NCBI GenBank assembly: GCA_002699025.1
Contig: PABA01000214.1
Coordinates: forward strand, 41,171 to 105,170
Origin: Sandaracinus sp.
GTDB taxonomy: Bacteria; Myxococcota_A; Polyangia; Polyangiales; Houyiibacteriaceae
Reading direction: 5' to 3'
DNA length: 64,000 bases
The stretch's first letter is position 1, and every line of letters starts with the position of its first letter. The translations under genes and the position numbers were made by a program. The notes beneath the pieces were generated by a model that was given only the letters and a program-made list of their open reading frames with translations, did no database searches and was not told the DNA's origin. Shown in pieces: positions 31,879-41,434 of the stretch.

Positions 31879-34092
31879 TCAGGGAGCGGCCAGGTAAGCG
31901 ATGAGCGAGTAGGGGCCGGCGAAGCTGGCCGTCGACTCGACGAGGACGTGGTAGGTGCCGGCCTCGAGGGTGCGGTTGAGCAGCGCCGGCACGCCGCTCA
32001 CGCAGGCGTCCTCGGGCGACACGTCGCATCCCATCGAGCGCAGGCCGAGGTAGATGGGCTCGGTGCCCCCGTCCGTCCGGCGGGCGACGAGTGTGACGTT
32101 CCGCGCCTCGCTCAGCTCGAGCACGTGGAAGGCGTCGCGGCTTCCGTCGGGCCCGCAGCTCAGCTCCGCGTCGCTCGCGCCCAGCAGGTTGCCGCGCACC
32201 TCGACGCCGTCCTCGAGCGCCGTCGGCGCGCTGCAGTCGTCGTTCGCCGGCGGGAAGGTCGGGTCTTCCGTGCGCGCCGTGACCTCGAGGTCCCCCGCGC
32301 TCAGAGCCGTCGAGACGGTCACCCAGTAGGTCCCCGGCTCCACGCGGAGCAGGCGCTCGCTCAGGCCCGGCGTGCCGCTCGTGCAGAAGGTCTCCGTCGC
32401 CGGGTTCCCGCACTCGGTCGCCACCGAGAGGTAGTGGATGGCGCCGACGTTCGTCTCGAGGATCACGTCGCGCGTCTCCGTGAGCGTGAAGGAGAAGCTC
32501 CCGTCGCGGTTGGACGCGCTCGTGCCGCCGCAGCCCGTGCCCGTGTCGAGCTCGAGCATGTCGAGCGGCAGGGTCGCCGTCGCGTCCGTGACGTCCACCG
32601 CCGTCGAGCAGGCGTCGCCCTCGTTCCGCGGCATGGCGTCGACCACGCTCGCCTGGAGCTCCCAGCTGACGGCCGTGCTCGAGCTCGACTCGATCAGCAC
32701 GTAGTAGGTCCCGGGCGCGAGCGCGCGGCGGCGGATCTCCGCGTCACGGCTCTGCACGCAAGCGATGGCCGTGTCCGGGTTCCCGCAGTCGCGCACCAGC
32801 GTCAGATAGGTGGAGGGCGTGATGCTCGAGGTGCTCCGCGTGCTCGCCCGGAGGATGACGTCCTTCGGCTCGGTGATGGTGAGCCGGTAGGCCACGTCGG
32901 GCCGGTCCGCCGTCGCGCTCGGCGTGCGGCAGGCGAGCTCGTAGTCGTCGAAGACGTCCGTGAAGAGCCCGGTGAAGGTGCCCCCCGCCGCGATGTCGAC
33001 CGTGTCCTCGTCGCACACGTCCACCGGCTGCACGGGCGTCGGATCCGCGTAGACGAGCGTGAGCGTGTAGGTGAGCGCCGTGCTCGTCTTCACGACGACG
33101 GCGTAGTCCCCGGGCGCCAGATCCCGGGCCGTGAGCGCCGAGCGCTCGCCCTCGTTCGCGCAGAAGGCGTCGGGCCCATCGGAGCCGCACTCGGCGAGCG
33201 GACGGATGGCCACGGCGCCGTTGCCCCCCTCCACGTCCAGGAGCACCTGCACGTCCTGCCGCTCGGCGAGCGTGAAGGTGAACATGGCGTCGAGCCCCGT
33301 GGGGCGGCAGCCGAGCTGCAGGTCCGAGCTCAGCCCACGCGTGGTCCGCACGTAGCTGCCCGGCCCGGACAGCGCCTCGGCCGTGGCGCAGTCGTCGTTG
33401 CTCCCGGTGCAGGTGATCTCCCGCGCGTCCGTCTGGCGATTGCAGTTGTCGTCGAGCGCGTTGTCGCAGACCTCCTCGGCGCCCGGGTAGATGCTCGCGC
33501 CGATCTCCGGGTCGTCGTTGCAATCGAGGCCCCCGCAGCGCTCGTCGGCGAACCCGTCGCCGTCGAGGTCGCGGAGCTCGAAGCCGCAGCCCGTCTCCGG
33601 GTCGCAGAAGCCGACCGTGCAGGGGTCGCCGTCGACGCAGGTGGCGCGGGGCCCGTCGACGCAGCCGCGCGTCGGCACGCAGAGCTCCTCGCCATTGCAG
33701 AGGTCGTCGTCCTGGCAGCTCGCGTGGTCCGGCTCGAAGGTGCAGCTGTCCGAGTCCTCGTCGCAGCTGTCGGTCGTGCACTCGGTGCCGTCGTCGCAGA
33801 GCGGCACGCCAGCGACGCAGGTGCCCTCCTCGCAGAGCTCGATGCCGTTGCAGGCGCAGCCGTCCACGCAGTCCGCGGCCGTGGCGCAGCTCTCCCCGAG
33901 CGTGCGGCCCGGGTCCGTGCAGCGGGGCGGCCCGGCGTCCGTGCCGGCGTCCATGGCGGCGTCCATCGGACCCGCGTCATCCGGCCCGCCCGCGTCGCGC
34001 ACGGGGTCGCCGTCGTCGTCGCCGCAGCCCGAAAGCGTCAGCGCCGCCGCGAGCGGGGCGAGGAGAAGGAAGCGTCGCATCATCGTCATCAT
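31879..34092 (-). CDS. MopE-like lipoprotein with cysteine-rich and PPC-type domains
   Basis: A 737-residue lipoprotein (cysteine 23, LTLSGC). Residues about 60-200 are Cys-rich repeats (CDDGTECTTDSCDEDSDSC). Then comes the putative metal-binding motif of MopE-type proteins (DCNDDPEIGASIYPGAEEVC, then DNALDDNCN). The rest is about four PPC-like beta domains of about 120 residues, each with a GxYxVxV strand ending (for example LAPGDYAVVVKT, LAPGTYYVLIES, VEPGTYWVTVST). MopE-type motifs are associated with copper binding in methanotrophs; binding here is inferred. The ATG overlaps the previous gene by 4 bp (ATGA). A relative lies at 50814-52907. Confidence 0.82.
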   Translation of the reverse strand: MMTMMRRFLLLAPLAAALTLSGCGDDDGDPVRDAGGPDDAGPMDAAMDAGTDAGPPRCTDPGRTLGESCATAADCVDGCACNGIELCEEGTCVAGVPLCDDGTECTTDSCDEDSDSCTFEPDHASCQDDDLCNGEELCVPTRGCVDGPRATCVDGDPCTVGFCDPETGCGFELRDLDGDGFADERCGGLDCNDDPEIGASIYPGAEEVCDNALDDNCNRQTDAREITCTGSNDDCATAEALSGPGSYVRTTRGLSSDLQLGCRPTGLDAMFTFTLAERQDVQVLLDVEGGNGAVAIRPLAECGSDGPDAFCANEGERSALTARDLAPGDYAVVVKTSTALTYTLTLVYADPTPVQPVDVCDEDTVDIAAGGTFTGLFTDVFDDYELACRTPSATADRPDVAYRLTITEPKDVILRASTRSTSSITPSTYLTLVRDCGNPDTAIACVQSRDAEIRRRALAPGTYYVLIESSSSTAVSWELQASVVDAMPRNEGDACSTAVDVTDATATLPLDMLELDTGTGCGGTSASNRDGSFSFTLTETRDVILETNVGAIHYLSVATECGNPATETFCTSGTPGLSERLLRVEPGTYWVTVSTALSAGDLEVTARTEDPTFPPANDDCSAPTALEDGVEVRGNLLGASDAELSCGPDGSRDAFHVLELSEARNVTLVARRTDGGTEPIYLGLRSMGCDVSPEDACVSGVPALLNRTLEAGTYHVLVESTASFAGPYSLIAYLAAP

Positions 34093-37000
34093 TCCACCCG
34101 CAGCCAGCGCGGGTCACTCAGGTCGGTCTCTTCCTCGGTCAGGAAGAGGGCCGGGATCGCCGGGTCGAGGGCGAGCACGAAATCGTCGTTGTCCCGCCCG
34201 AGGTCGAAGATGCGCCCGAGGAAGCGCGGCGAGGCGCCGCCGGGGTCGAGGATGGCGAAGACATCGGCCGGGTTGTAGCCGCGGAAGTAGAGGACCGCGG
34301 GCGCGCCCCCATCGGCCGGCTGGAGCACCAGGCTCGCGTCGTCGTTGTAGTTGATGCCGCCCGTGTAGACCTCCTCGAGCGGCGCCGCCGGGTCGCCGAG
34401 CTGGCTCCGGTCGAGGCGGTAGATCCCCTCCGTGCCGCCGATCTCGGCGACGAAGTAGAGCCAGCTCGCGTCCGCCGCGACCGCCGAGACGTCGTTCAGC
34501 GTGTCGTTCGTGCCGACCTCCATCACCGTCCCCGGCGTCGTCGGATCGGCCGTGTAGATGCGGGCGGGGGGCGTCACGCTGGGGAGCACCGTGTCCGTCT
34601 CCGTCACCAGGATCAGCGAGGTCCCGTCCCAGGTCATCGCGTCGATGGCCTCGCCCGGCCAGCTGAACGCGCCGTCCCAATCCGTGGCGCCGTAGGTGCC
34701 CGTCTCGTCGACCAGGCGCCAGAGGCGCGTCTCGGCGCTGGTCGAGTTGTCGAGCGAGAAGACCGCCTCACCGACCGCCACGCCGGCGTTGCCGATGAGG
34801 CTCGAGTCCTCGCCGAGGAGCTCCTCCGCGTCGACCATGCCGGCGCGCGGCGCGCGCCAGAGCAGGTCCCCTTCGGCGGCCAGGTAGACGTAGGTCGGGG
34901 TGACGACCATCCAGTCCTCCGGGTCGAAGCCGGTGCGCCCGGTCGAGCCCGGCTGGGAGACCATCAGGTCCGTCACGGTGCTGCCCGAGACGCCCGGGTA
35001 GGGGATCTCCTCGAAGGAGAGCGCGGTCACGGCCGCGCCCGAGGCCACGGCGAGGCAGTAGTCCCGGCCCGGCTCGGTGAACATGGCCACGCCCTGGCTC
35101 GCGTCGGAGACGCAGCTCAGCTCGTCCCCGCTCGCGGCGTCCGTGCCGGCGAGGGGGAGCGCGCCGTTGCCGTTGACGACCGTGAGCGTGCTCGACGCCG
35201 TGAAGCGGAACCAGGTGGTCCCGCTCGAGCCGAAGCAGCTCGGCACGCCGAGGTCGAGGGCCCGGTCGGCCGTGATGGGCACGTCCGCGCCCGGCGTGAG
35301 CACGACGCCCTCGCCGCAGCTGTCCCCCGGCCCCGGCTCCACCTCGCGCACGCGCACGGTGGCCGTGGGCGGGAAGGCCGAGGGGAAGTCGTCGCCGAAG
35401 CCCGGGTCGTCGTCGTCGCCGACCCAGATGAAGCGCGGACCGGCCGGGCCGCTCAGGTCGTAGCTCAGGCTCCCCTCGAAGTCCTCCTCGCAGGAGCGCA
35501 CGGTCACGCCGGCGGCGTCCACGGCGCAGGCTCCCTCGAGGACCTCCACGTTCGCGTTGCTGCCGGCGACGTCGACCTGCACCTGGAGGATGCTGCTGTC
35601 CGTCGTCTTGTCGACCTGGACGACGAAGTCACCGCCGCTCTCGCCGTCGCTGTCGCAGCTGAAGTCGCCCGCGTCGTCCCAGCTCGTGCCCCGGTCGTAG
35701 CCGGCGACGCCGTCCATGGGCACCTCCCAGGTGTGGAAGTCGTCCGCGCCGGCGGGCGCCGTGTAGTAGCGGGTCGCCGCCGTGGTCAGCGGCGCGCTGC
35801 AGGACTCGCCCTCCGGGAGCGCCGGGATCTCTTCCACCGTGACGGTCGCGCCGTCGAAGCCGCCGGTGTTGTCCTGGCTGATCCAGAGGTAGACGAAGCC
35901 GGCCGGGCCCTCGACGAAGGCCTCGTGGTCGTCGCGCCTCTCGAGGCAGCGGAAGCGGGCCGCCTCGGCCATCGCGTCCATCGGATCGCAGACGCCCTGG
36001 AGGACGTCGACGTTCACCTCGTCGCTCGAGTCGTCGCTGCTCACGAGGACGTGGAGCACGGTGTCGGCGGCGGCCTTCCGCACGCGGATGACGGCGTCGT
36101 CCGAGTGGCTCGAGTCGCAGGGCGCGCTCCCCTCGTTCTCGAGGACCTGGTCCTCCTCGATGACCCACTGGAAGACGCCGGGCATGACCTCCGTCGCGTC
36201 CAGGGCGCCGAGCGCCTCGCGGCAGCTCTCGCCGGTGGCCGGGAGCGTCGTGAAGTCGAGCGCCCCGTCGCCCAGGTAGAAGTGGGTCGTGTCGAGGGCC
36301 GTGCCCCCCGCGTCGCTGAAGCCGCTCAGGTCGACGCGGTAGGTGAGGCCCGCGAAGAGCTGGCCCGTGACGTCGAGCGAGAGGATGGCGCCGCCCCCGC
36401 TCCAGCTGGCGGGCGCGTCGAAGGTGCCGAGCTCGCTCGTGACCGGGACGCTCGTCGCGCTCGTCTCCATGACCTCACTGAAGGCGATGGTGATGGTGTC
36501 GCCCTCGAAGCGGGCCTCGGTCGTGCCCTCGATGGGCGTCGACGCGAGCACGTAGGGCGCGAAGAGGTCCCCGCCGGTCGTGAAGTCGACCGCGCCGTCG
36601 CCGAGGTAGGGCTCGCCGTCGAGCGCGTTGCCGGCGCCGTCCGCGAAGTCGTTCAGGGTGAGCGCGTAGGCCGTCTCCACGCCGAGGAGCTCGGGCACGC
36701 GGAAGCTCGCCTCCATGCCGTCCGCGCTCCAGCTCGGGCTGAGCGCGTCGCTCGTGAAGTCGCCGCCGGCGAGCACGGCCGTGCCCGTCGAGACGTCCAT
36801 GGGCTCGTCGAATACGACCGTGACGAGGGAAGTGGAGCGGGCGACGTCCACCGTGCCCTCGGCCGGCGTCGACTCCCGCACGGTCGGGGGCGTCTCGTCG
36901 GGGCCGGTCCGGAAGTCGAGGGCGCCATCCTCGAGCACGGGCGCGCCGTCGAGGGGGTTGCCCGCGGCGTCCGTGAAGCCGGAGAGCACCAGCGCGTAGT

Positions 37001-37649
37001 CCGTGTCGACGGCGAGGCCCTCCACGGGCACCTCGAGCGCGTCGACCGCGTCCCAGCTCGGCTCCCCGAGCGTGCCGGCGCCGCCGACGAGCGCCACCGT
37101 GCCCGCCGCCCGGTCCATGGGCTCGCTGAACTCGACGCGCAGCGAGGAGAGTCCCGGGTCCACCGTCTCGCCCCCCTCGCTCGGCGCCGTCCCCGTCACG
37201 ACCGGCGGCACCGCGTCGGCCACCGTGAAGGTGAAGGTGAAGGGCGCGCGGAGCGCGTTGCCGGCCTGATCCCGGAAGTCCGCGCCGATGGTCGCCTGCA
37301 CCTCCCCCTCGGGCAGCGGGGCGGTGACGACGAGCGTCTCCCCGCCCTCGTCCCAGCGGCTCTCGTCGATCGCGATGGCGTCGCCTTCGCCCGTCTCGAG
37401 GGCGAGGGCGCCGGCGGCCTCGTCCATGGCCTCGGTGAAGTAGACGCGGATGGCGCGCATGGCGCCGACGCCCTCTTCGCCGTCCTCCGGGTCGCTGCCC
37501 GTCACCTGCGGGGGCACCTCGTCGGAGGGTCCGGCGTCGCCGGGATCGCCGCCCCCGTCCATGGTCGGGGGCCGGTCGTCGTCGCCGCAGCCGGCGAAGA
37601 GCGAGGCCGCGAGGAGGAGGGAGAGGAAGGTTCTCGTGGAGCGAATCAT
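34089..37649 (-). CDS. Large lipoprotein with four SbsA Ig-like domains and a propeller-like end
   Basis: An 1186-residue lipoprotein (cysteine 21, LFAGC). Four Ig-like SbsA/Big_5 domains occupy about residues 45-470; each begins like VPPxVxxTxPxxGxxxV and contains FxEPMD or FxEAMD. Several PPC-like domains with cysteine pairs follow. The last 320 residues look like a propeller (YVYLAAEGDLLWRAPRAGMV and YFRGYNPADVFAILDPGG). It is homologous along its full length to the next upstream gene (37665-41243), so the pair arose by tandem duplication. A GAGGAAG ribosome site precedes ATG 37649, 15 bp from the upstream stop. It is probably a surface-exposed anchored protein. Confidence 0.85.
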   Translation of the reverse strand: MIRSTRTFLSLLLAASLFAGCGDDDRPPTMDGGGDPGDAGPSDEVPPQVTGSDPEDGEEGVGAMRAIRVYFTEAMDEAAGALALETGEGDAIAIDESRWDEGGETLVVTAPLPEGEVQATIGADFRDQAGNALRAPFTFTFTVADAVPPVVTGTAPSEGGETVDPGLSSLRVEFSEPMDRAAGTVALVGGAGTLGEPSWDAVDALEVPVEGLAVDTDYALVLSGFTDAAGNPLDGAPVLEDGALDFRTGPDETPPTVRESTPAEGTVDVARSTSLVTVVFDEPMDVSTGTAVLAGGDFTSDALSPSWSADGMEASFRVPELLGVETAYALTLNDFADGAGNALDGEPYLGDGAVDFTTGGDLFAPYVLASTPIEGTTEARFEGDTITIAFSEVMETSATSVPVTSELGTFDAPASWSGGGAILSLDVTGQLFAGLTYRVDLSGFSDAGGTALDTTHFYLGDGALDFTTLPATGESCREALGALDATEVMPGVFQWVIEEDQVLENEGSAPCDSSHSDDAVIRVRKAAADTVLHVLVSSDDSSDEVNVDVLQGVCDPMDAMAEAARFRCLERRDDHEAFVEGPAGFVYLWISQDNTGGFDGATVTVEEIPALPEGESCSAPLTTAATRYYTAPAGADDFHTWEVPMDGVAGYDRGTSWDDAGDFSCDSDGESGGDFVVQVDKTTDSSILQVQVDVAGSNANVEVLEGACAVDAAGVTVRSCEEDFEGSLSYDLSGPAGPRFIWVGDDDDPGFGDDFPSAFPPTATVRVREVEPGPGDSCGEGVVLTPGADVPITADRALDLGVPSCFGSSGTTWFRFTASSTLTVVNGNGALPLAGTDAASGDELSCVSDASQGVAMFTEPGRDYCLAVASGAAVTALSFEEIPYPGVSGSTVTDLMVSQPGSTGRTGFDPEDWMVVTPTYVYLAAEGDLLWRAPRAGMVDAEELLGEDSSLIGNAGVAVGEAVFSLDNSTSAETRLWRLVDETGTYGATDWDGAFSWPGEAIDAMTWDGTSLILVTETDTVLPSVTPPARIYTADPTTPGTVMEVGTNDTLNDVSAVAADASWLYFVAEIGGTEGIYRLDRSQLGDPAAPLEEVYTGGINYNDDASLVLQPADGGAPAVLYFRGYNPADVFAILDPGGASPRFLGRIFDLGRDNDDFVLALDPAIPALFLTEEETDLSDPRWLRVE

Positions 37650-37664
37650 GGGTGCTTCCTCGGG

Positions 37665-40600
37665 TCAGTCGAGACGGTAGAAGGCGCCCGTCGAGACCGA
37701 CTCGGACTCGAAGACGTAGAGGGAGGGGCCGCTCGGATCGAAGGCGAAGGCGTCGTCGCCCGAGTCGCCGAGCGTGCTGAGGACGCCGAGGTAGCGGGGC
37801 GTGTCGCCCGTGACCTCGGCCACGTGGAGGGCGGCGTCGTCCGTGCGGAAGTAGACGTACTGGCGGGCGCCGGCGTCGTGCAGGAAGAGGTGCGCCCGGG
37901 TGAAGTCGAAGTCGGCCGCGTGGACGAGCTGGGGCGTGGCGCCCGGGTCGCCGAGGTCGCTGCGGCGGAGCCGGTAGACGCCCTCCGAGGAGGTCGTGCC
38001 GGTGTTGCCGACGACGTAGACCCAGGTCGCGTCCGCGGCGATGTCCAGCACGTCCTCGAGGGCCGTGTTCGAGCCGAGCAGGCGCGCCGAGGAGGGCGCC
38101 GTCGGGTCGACGGCGTAGAACACGGTCGGGTCCGAGGAGGAGCCGATGTCGGTCGCGACGACGAAGTCGGTCCCGTCGAAGCCCATGGCGTCCATGTCCT
38201 CCTCCACGTAGGAGGAGCCGGCGTCCCAGGCCGTGATGCCGAAGGTGCCCGCGCCGTTGACGATGCGGTGGATGCGGGGCTCACCGGCCGGCCGGTCGTC
38301 CTCGTCGAGCACGAAGATGGCCTCGCCGATGGCCACGCCGTCGTGGCCGAGCTGGTCGTCGCCGAGCATGTCGCTGACGAGCTCGGCGCGGACGCTGCCC
38401 ACCTTCGGGGCGCGCATCACGTCGTTGGTGCCCAGGCCCATGTAGAGGGTCGTCGGCGTGACGGCCATCCAGTAGTCGCTGGTGATGGAGTCCTCGCTGC
38501 CGCCGGCGTCGAAGGGCCGGTCGATGGAGAGCGGCGTGAGCGTGCCGCCCACGCCCTGGTAGGGGACGGCCTCGACGGTGATGGCGCCGATCCCCGCGCC
38601 GCTCGGAACGGCCACGCAGAGCTCCGTACCGGCCGGCACGAAGGCGGCGACCTCCTGGGCGAGCGCGTCCTCGCCGCAGCCCCGCTCGGCGCCGCTCGCG
38701 GCGTCGACGAGGCCGACGGCCGCGGCCACGTCCGTGCTCACCCGGCTGAGCGCCTCGGTGGTCGTGAAGCGGTACCAGGTGAGGCTCTCGCCGGCGGGCG
38801 CGCAGCTCGGCGCGAAGAGGCGCTCGGTGCCGGCCGGGGTGACGGCGTTGGTCGCGTCGACGCCGATCGGGATGGCCGTCGTGCAGGTGTCTCCGGGACC
38901 GGGCTCGATCTCGCGGGCGGCGACGCCGGTGATGTCGTTGACGCCGTTGGTGCGCGCGGTGGCGAGCCAGACGTAGTAGCTGCCCGCCGGCCCCTCGTGG
39001 AAGAGCTGGGTCGGGTTGTCGTTCTCCTCGATGTTCGCCTCGCAGGCGAGCGAGCGGGCGTCCGGAGCGAGCGGGTCGCAGCGGTCGAGGAGCTCGACGT
39101 TCAGCTCGTCCGCCGAGGCGTTGCCCGTGACCTGCACGTCGATCTGGAGGATCGAGCTGCCCGAGCTCTTCTGGACCTCGATGACGCCGTCCGGGCCGTG
39201 GATGGGGCCGCCGGAGTAGTCGGCGTCGCAGGGCATGGTGCCCTCCCCGCCCCAGGTCACGTCGCGGTCGAAGGAGCGGAAGGCCTCCTCCGCGAAGACC
39301 CAGATGCCCGGGTCGCCGGGCGCGGCCGGCGGCGTGTAGTTGGGGCTCGTCGCGTCCCAGGGGTCGGCGCAGGTCTCGCCCTCCGGCGCCGCGTCGACCT
39401 CTTCGACGGTCACGACCACGCCGTCGTCGAGGGTGGCGCCCCCGTCGGAGATCCAGAGGTAGTAGTCGCCGGGACCGACGTCGAGGTAGGCGTCCCACTC
39501 GTCGTCGCCGAACCAGAGGCACTTGAGCTGCGCGGTCTCGGCGGCGATGGAGAGCGGGTCGCAGACGTCCTGGTAGACGTCCAGGTTCGCGCCCCCGCCC
39601 TGGACGACGACGTGCAGCAGCGTGCCGCCGCCGGCCGAGCCCTCGCTGGTCTTGGTGTAGCGGATGACGGCGTCCGTGCTCCGCTCGCCGACGTCGCAGG
39701 GCGTGGACCCGTCGTAGGTCTGCGCCTGGTCGGCGGAGAGGGTCCAGGTCGCCACGCCGTCCTCGACGACGGCCTGGTCGAGCGTGAGCGCGTCGTTGCA
39801 GCGCTCGCCCGTCGGGGCGCCGAGCGCGAAGTCGAGGGCGCCGTCGCCGAGGTAGGGATGCGCCGCGTCCAGGGCCGCGCCCCCGAGGTCGCGGAAGGCC
39901 GTCAGGTCGACCGTGTAGCTCCGCCCGGAGGCGAGCTGGCCGGCGACGGGGACCGTGAGCGTGGTGCCCGCGAGGGACCAGACGCCGGACGCGCTGAAGC
40001 TCGCCCCGAGGTCGTCCTCGAAGGTGAGCTCCGTGCGCGAGGTGTCCATGGCCTCGTTGAAGACGATGCGGACCTCGTCGCGGCGGAAGCTCACGTCGTC
40101 CGCGCCCTCGAGCGGGTCGGAGAAGCCGACGAAGGGCACGATGAAGTCGCGGCCCGTCTCGAAGTCGAGGGCGCCGTCGCCGAGGAAGGGCTCGCCGTCG
40201 AGGGCGTTGCCGGCCACGTCCGTGAAGCCGACCAGCGCGAGGTGGTGCTCGCGGCCGGTCAGGAGGCGCCCGGCGACGTCGAAGCGCACCTCGCGCGCGT
40301 CGGCCCAGCTCGCCGGGAGGGCGACGGGCCCGTCCTCCCCGTCGATGCTCAGCTCGCCGGCCCCGACGCTCGTGTCCATGTCCTCGTCGAAGAGGACGGT
40401 GATCGTCTCGACCCGCGCCGTGTCGACGTCGAGCTGCCCCTCGCTCGGGTCCGCGTCCGTGACCCGGGGGCCGTCCTCGTCCACACCGGTCGCGAAGTCG
40501 AGCGCGCCGTCGCCGAGCGTGGGCTCGCCGTCGAGGGGGTTGCCCGTGCGGTCGACGAAGCCGTCGAGGGTGAGCGTGTAGCTCGTCTCGTAGGCCAGGC

Positions 40601-41243
40601 CCGAGACGTCGACGCGCAGCGTGGCGCCGTCGACCCACGCGATCCCGTCGACGGTGGCCACGTCGTCCGCGAAGGCCACGCTCCCGGCCGTGTTGTCCAT
40701 GGGCTCGCTGAAGACGAGCTCGATGGTGTCGATCCGCGCCGAGAGGCCCGCGTCGCCCTCGGCGGGCGAGGAGGACGCGACGATGGGCGGCACGGCGGCC
40801 GTCGTGAAGCTCCAGCGGTAGACGCGGAGCGGGTTCCCGGCCAGGTCCGCGAAGCCCTCGAGGGCCGCAGAGACGGTGGCGCCCTCGGGCCAGCCTGCGA
40901 CGCTCACGCGGAGCTCGGTGCCTTCGGCGTTCCAGGACGCGCTCGGCGCGAGCGCCCGGGCGACCGTCGGAAAGCGCACCTCGCCGCGGCCGGTGTCCAT
41001 GGGCTCGTCGAAGGTGACGACCACGGTCGCGTCCAGGGCGACGTCCTCCTCTCCGTCGGCGGGCGAGGTGCCGACCACGCGGGGTGCGACGACGTCGGAG
41101 GGGCCGCCGTCGAGCGCGGGCCCGGCGTCGGTGCCGGCGTCCTCGTCGAAGACCGGGCCCTCGGAGCCATCGCAGGCGACGAGCGCGGCGGCGGCGGCGA
41201 GGGCGAGGGCGAGCCGGGAGGTGGGGAGGGGGCGTTCGTGCAT
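37665..41243 (-). CDS. Large lipoprotein with four SbsA Ig-like domains, first gene of operon
   Basis: An 1192-residue lipoprotein (cysteine 24, AAALVAC). It has the same architecture as its tandem paralogue at 34089-37649: four Ig-like domains (each with FDEPMD, FSEPMD, FDEDMD or FNEAMD), PPC-type domains with cysteine pairs, and a propeller-like C-terminus (YVYFRTDDAALHVAEVTGDT). It heads the operon of four lipoproteins. ATG 41243 is 27 bases after the end of a candidate ECF-type promoter shared with the divergent sigma-factor operon. It is most likely tethered to the outer membrane and exposed. No enzymatic motif was seen. Confidence 0.85.
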   Translation of the reverse strand: MHERPLPTSRLALALAAAAALVACDGSEGPVFDEDAGTDAGPALDGGPSDVVAPRVVGTSPADGEEDVALDATVVVTFDEPMDTGRGEVRFPTVARALAPSASWNAEGTELRVSVAGWPEGATVSAALEGFADLAGNPLRVYRWSFTTAAVPPIVASSSPAEGDAGLSARIDTIELVFSEPMDNTAGSVAFADDVATVDGIAWVDGATLRVDVSGLAYETSYTLTLDGFVDRTGNPLDGEPTLGDGALDFATGVDEDGPRVTDADPSEGQLDVDTARVETITVLFDEDMDTSVGAGELSIDGEDGPVALPASWADAREVRFDVAGRLLTGREHHLALVGFTDVAGNALDGEPFLGDGALDFETGRDFIVPFVGFSDPLEGADDVSFRRDEVRIVFNEAMDTSRTELTFEDDLGASFSASGVWSLAGTTLTVPVAGQLASGRSYTVDLTAFRDLGGAALDAAHPYLGDGALDFALGAPTGERCNDALTLDQAVVEDGVATWTLSADQAQTYDGSTPCDVGERSTDAVIRYTKTSEGSAGGGTLLHVVVQGGGANLDVYQDVCDPLSIAAETAQLKCLWFGDDEWDAYLDVGPGDYYLWISDGGATLDDGVVVTVEEVDAAPEGETCADPWDATSPNYTPPAAPGDPGIWVFAEEAFRSFDRDVTWGGEGTMPCDADYSGGPIHGPDGVIEVQKSSGSSILQIDVQVTGNASADELNVELLDRCDPLAPDARSLACEANIEENDNPTQLFHEGPAGSYYVWLATARTNGVNDITGVAAREIEPGPGDTCTTAIPIGVDATNAVTPAGTERLFAPSCAPAGESLTWYRFTTTEALSRVSTDVAAAVGLVDAASGAERGCGEDALAQEVAAFVPAGTELCVAVPSGAGIGAITVEAVPYQGVGGTLTPLSIDRPFDAGGSEDSITSDYWMAVTPTTLYMGLGTNDVMRAPKVGSVRAELVSDMLGDDQLGHDGVAIGEAIFVLDEDDRPAGEPRIHRIVNGAGTFGITAWDAGSSYVEEDMDAMGFDGTDFVVATDIGSSSDPTVFYAVDPTAPSSARLLGSNTALEDVLDIAADATWVYVVGNTGTTSSEGVYRLRRSDLGDPGATPQLVHAADFDFTRAHLFLHDAGARQYVYFRTDDAALHVAEVTGDTPRYLGVLSTLGDSGDDAFAFDPSGPSLYVFESESVSTGAFYRLD

Positions 41244-41262
41244 CGGGAAGGATGTCCTCTCG

Positions 41263-41296
41263 ACCACGCAGTGCCGGCCGTCGCAAAAACGGCTCA
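41263..41296 (-). promoter_or_regulatory. Candidate ECF-type promoter for the lipoprotein operon
   Basis: On the minus strand TGAGCCGTTTT (41296-41286), 11 bases, then GCACTGCG (41274-41267). The same elements with the same 11-base gap occur on the plus strand at 41374-41403. TGAGCC and GCACT are 16 bp apart, a normal -35/-10 spacing, and the T-run after the -35 is typical of ECF promoters. Confidence 0.65.
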
Positions 41297-41373
41297 CGAG
41301 AGCGCGATTTTTCTCGCGGACGGCCCCCACCCGGCCGCCTGCGGGGAGAAGATCGGAAAATGACGGCCGCCGA

Positions 41374-41403
41374 TGAGCCGTTTTCCGGCTCGCGCGCACT
41401 ACG
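41374..41403 (+). promoter_or_regulatory. Candidate ECF-type promoter for the sigma/FecR operon
   Basis: TGAGCCGTTTT (41374-41384), 11 bases, GCACTACG (41396-41403). It mirrors the minus-strand site 78 bp away. It would start transcription near 41408, so the sigma gene must use ATG 41435 and not ATG 41360. It suggests autoregulation. Confidence 0.65.
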
Positions 41404-41434
41404 ATCGCGGAGGGCCTCCCTCCGTCGCCCGCCG

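Noticed and set aside
35733..41363. An 1876-codon open frame on the plus strand opposite the two large Ig-lipoprotein genes
   Set aside because: It is antisense to genes with signal peptides, domain repeats and ribosome sites. Its product is Arg/Val/Glu-rich without domains, a normal side effect of GC-rich codons.
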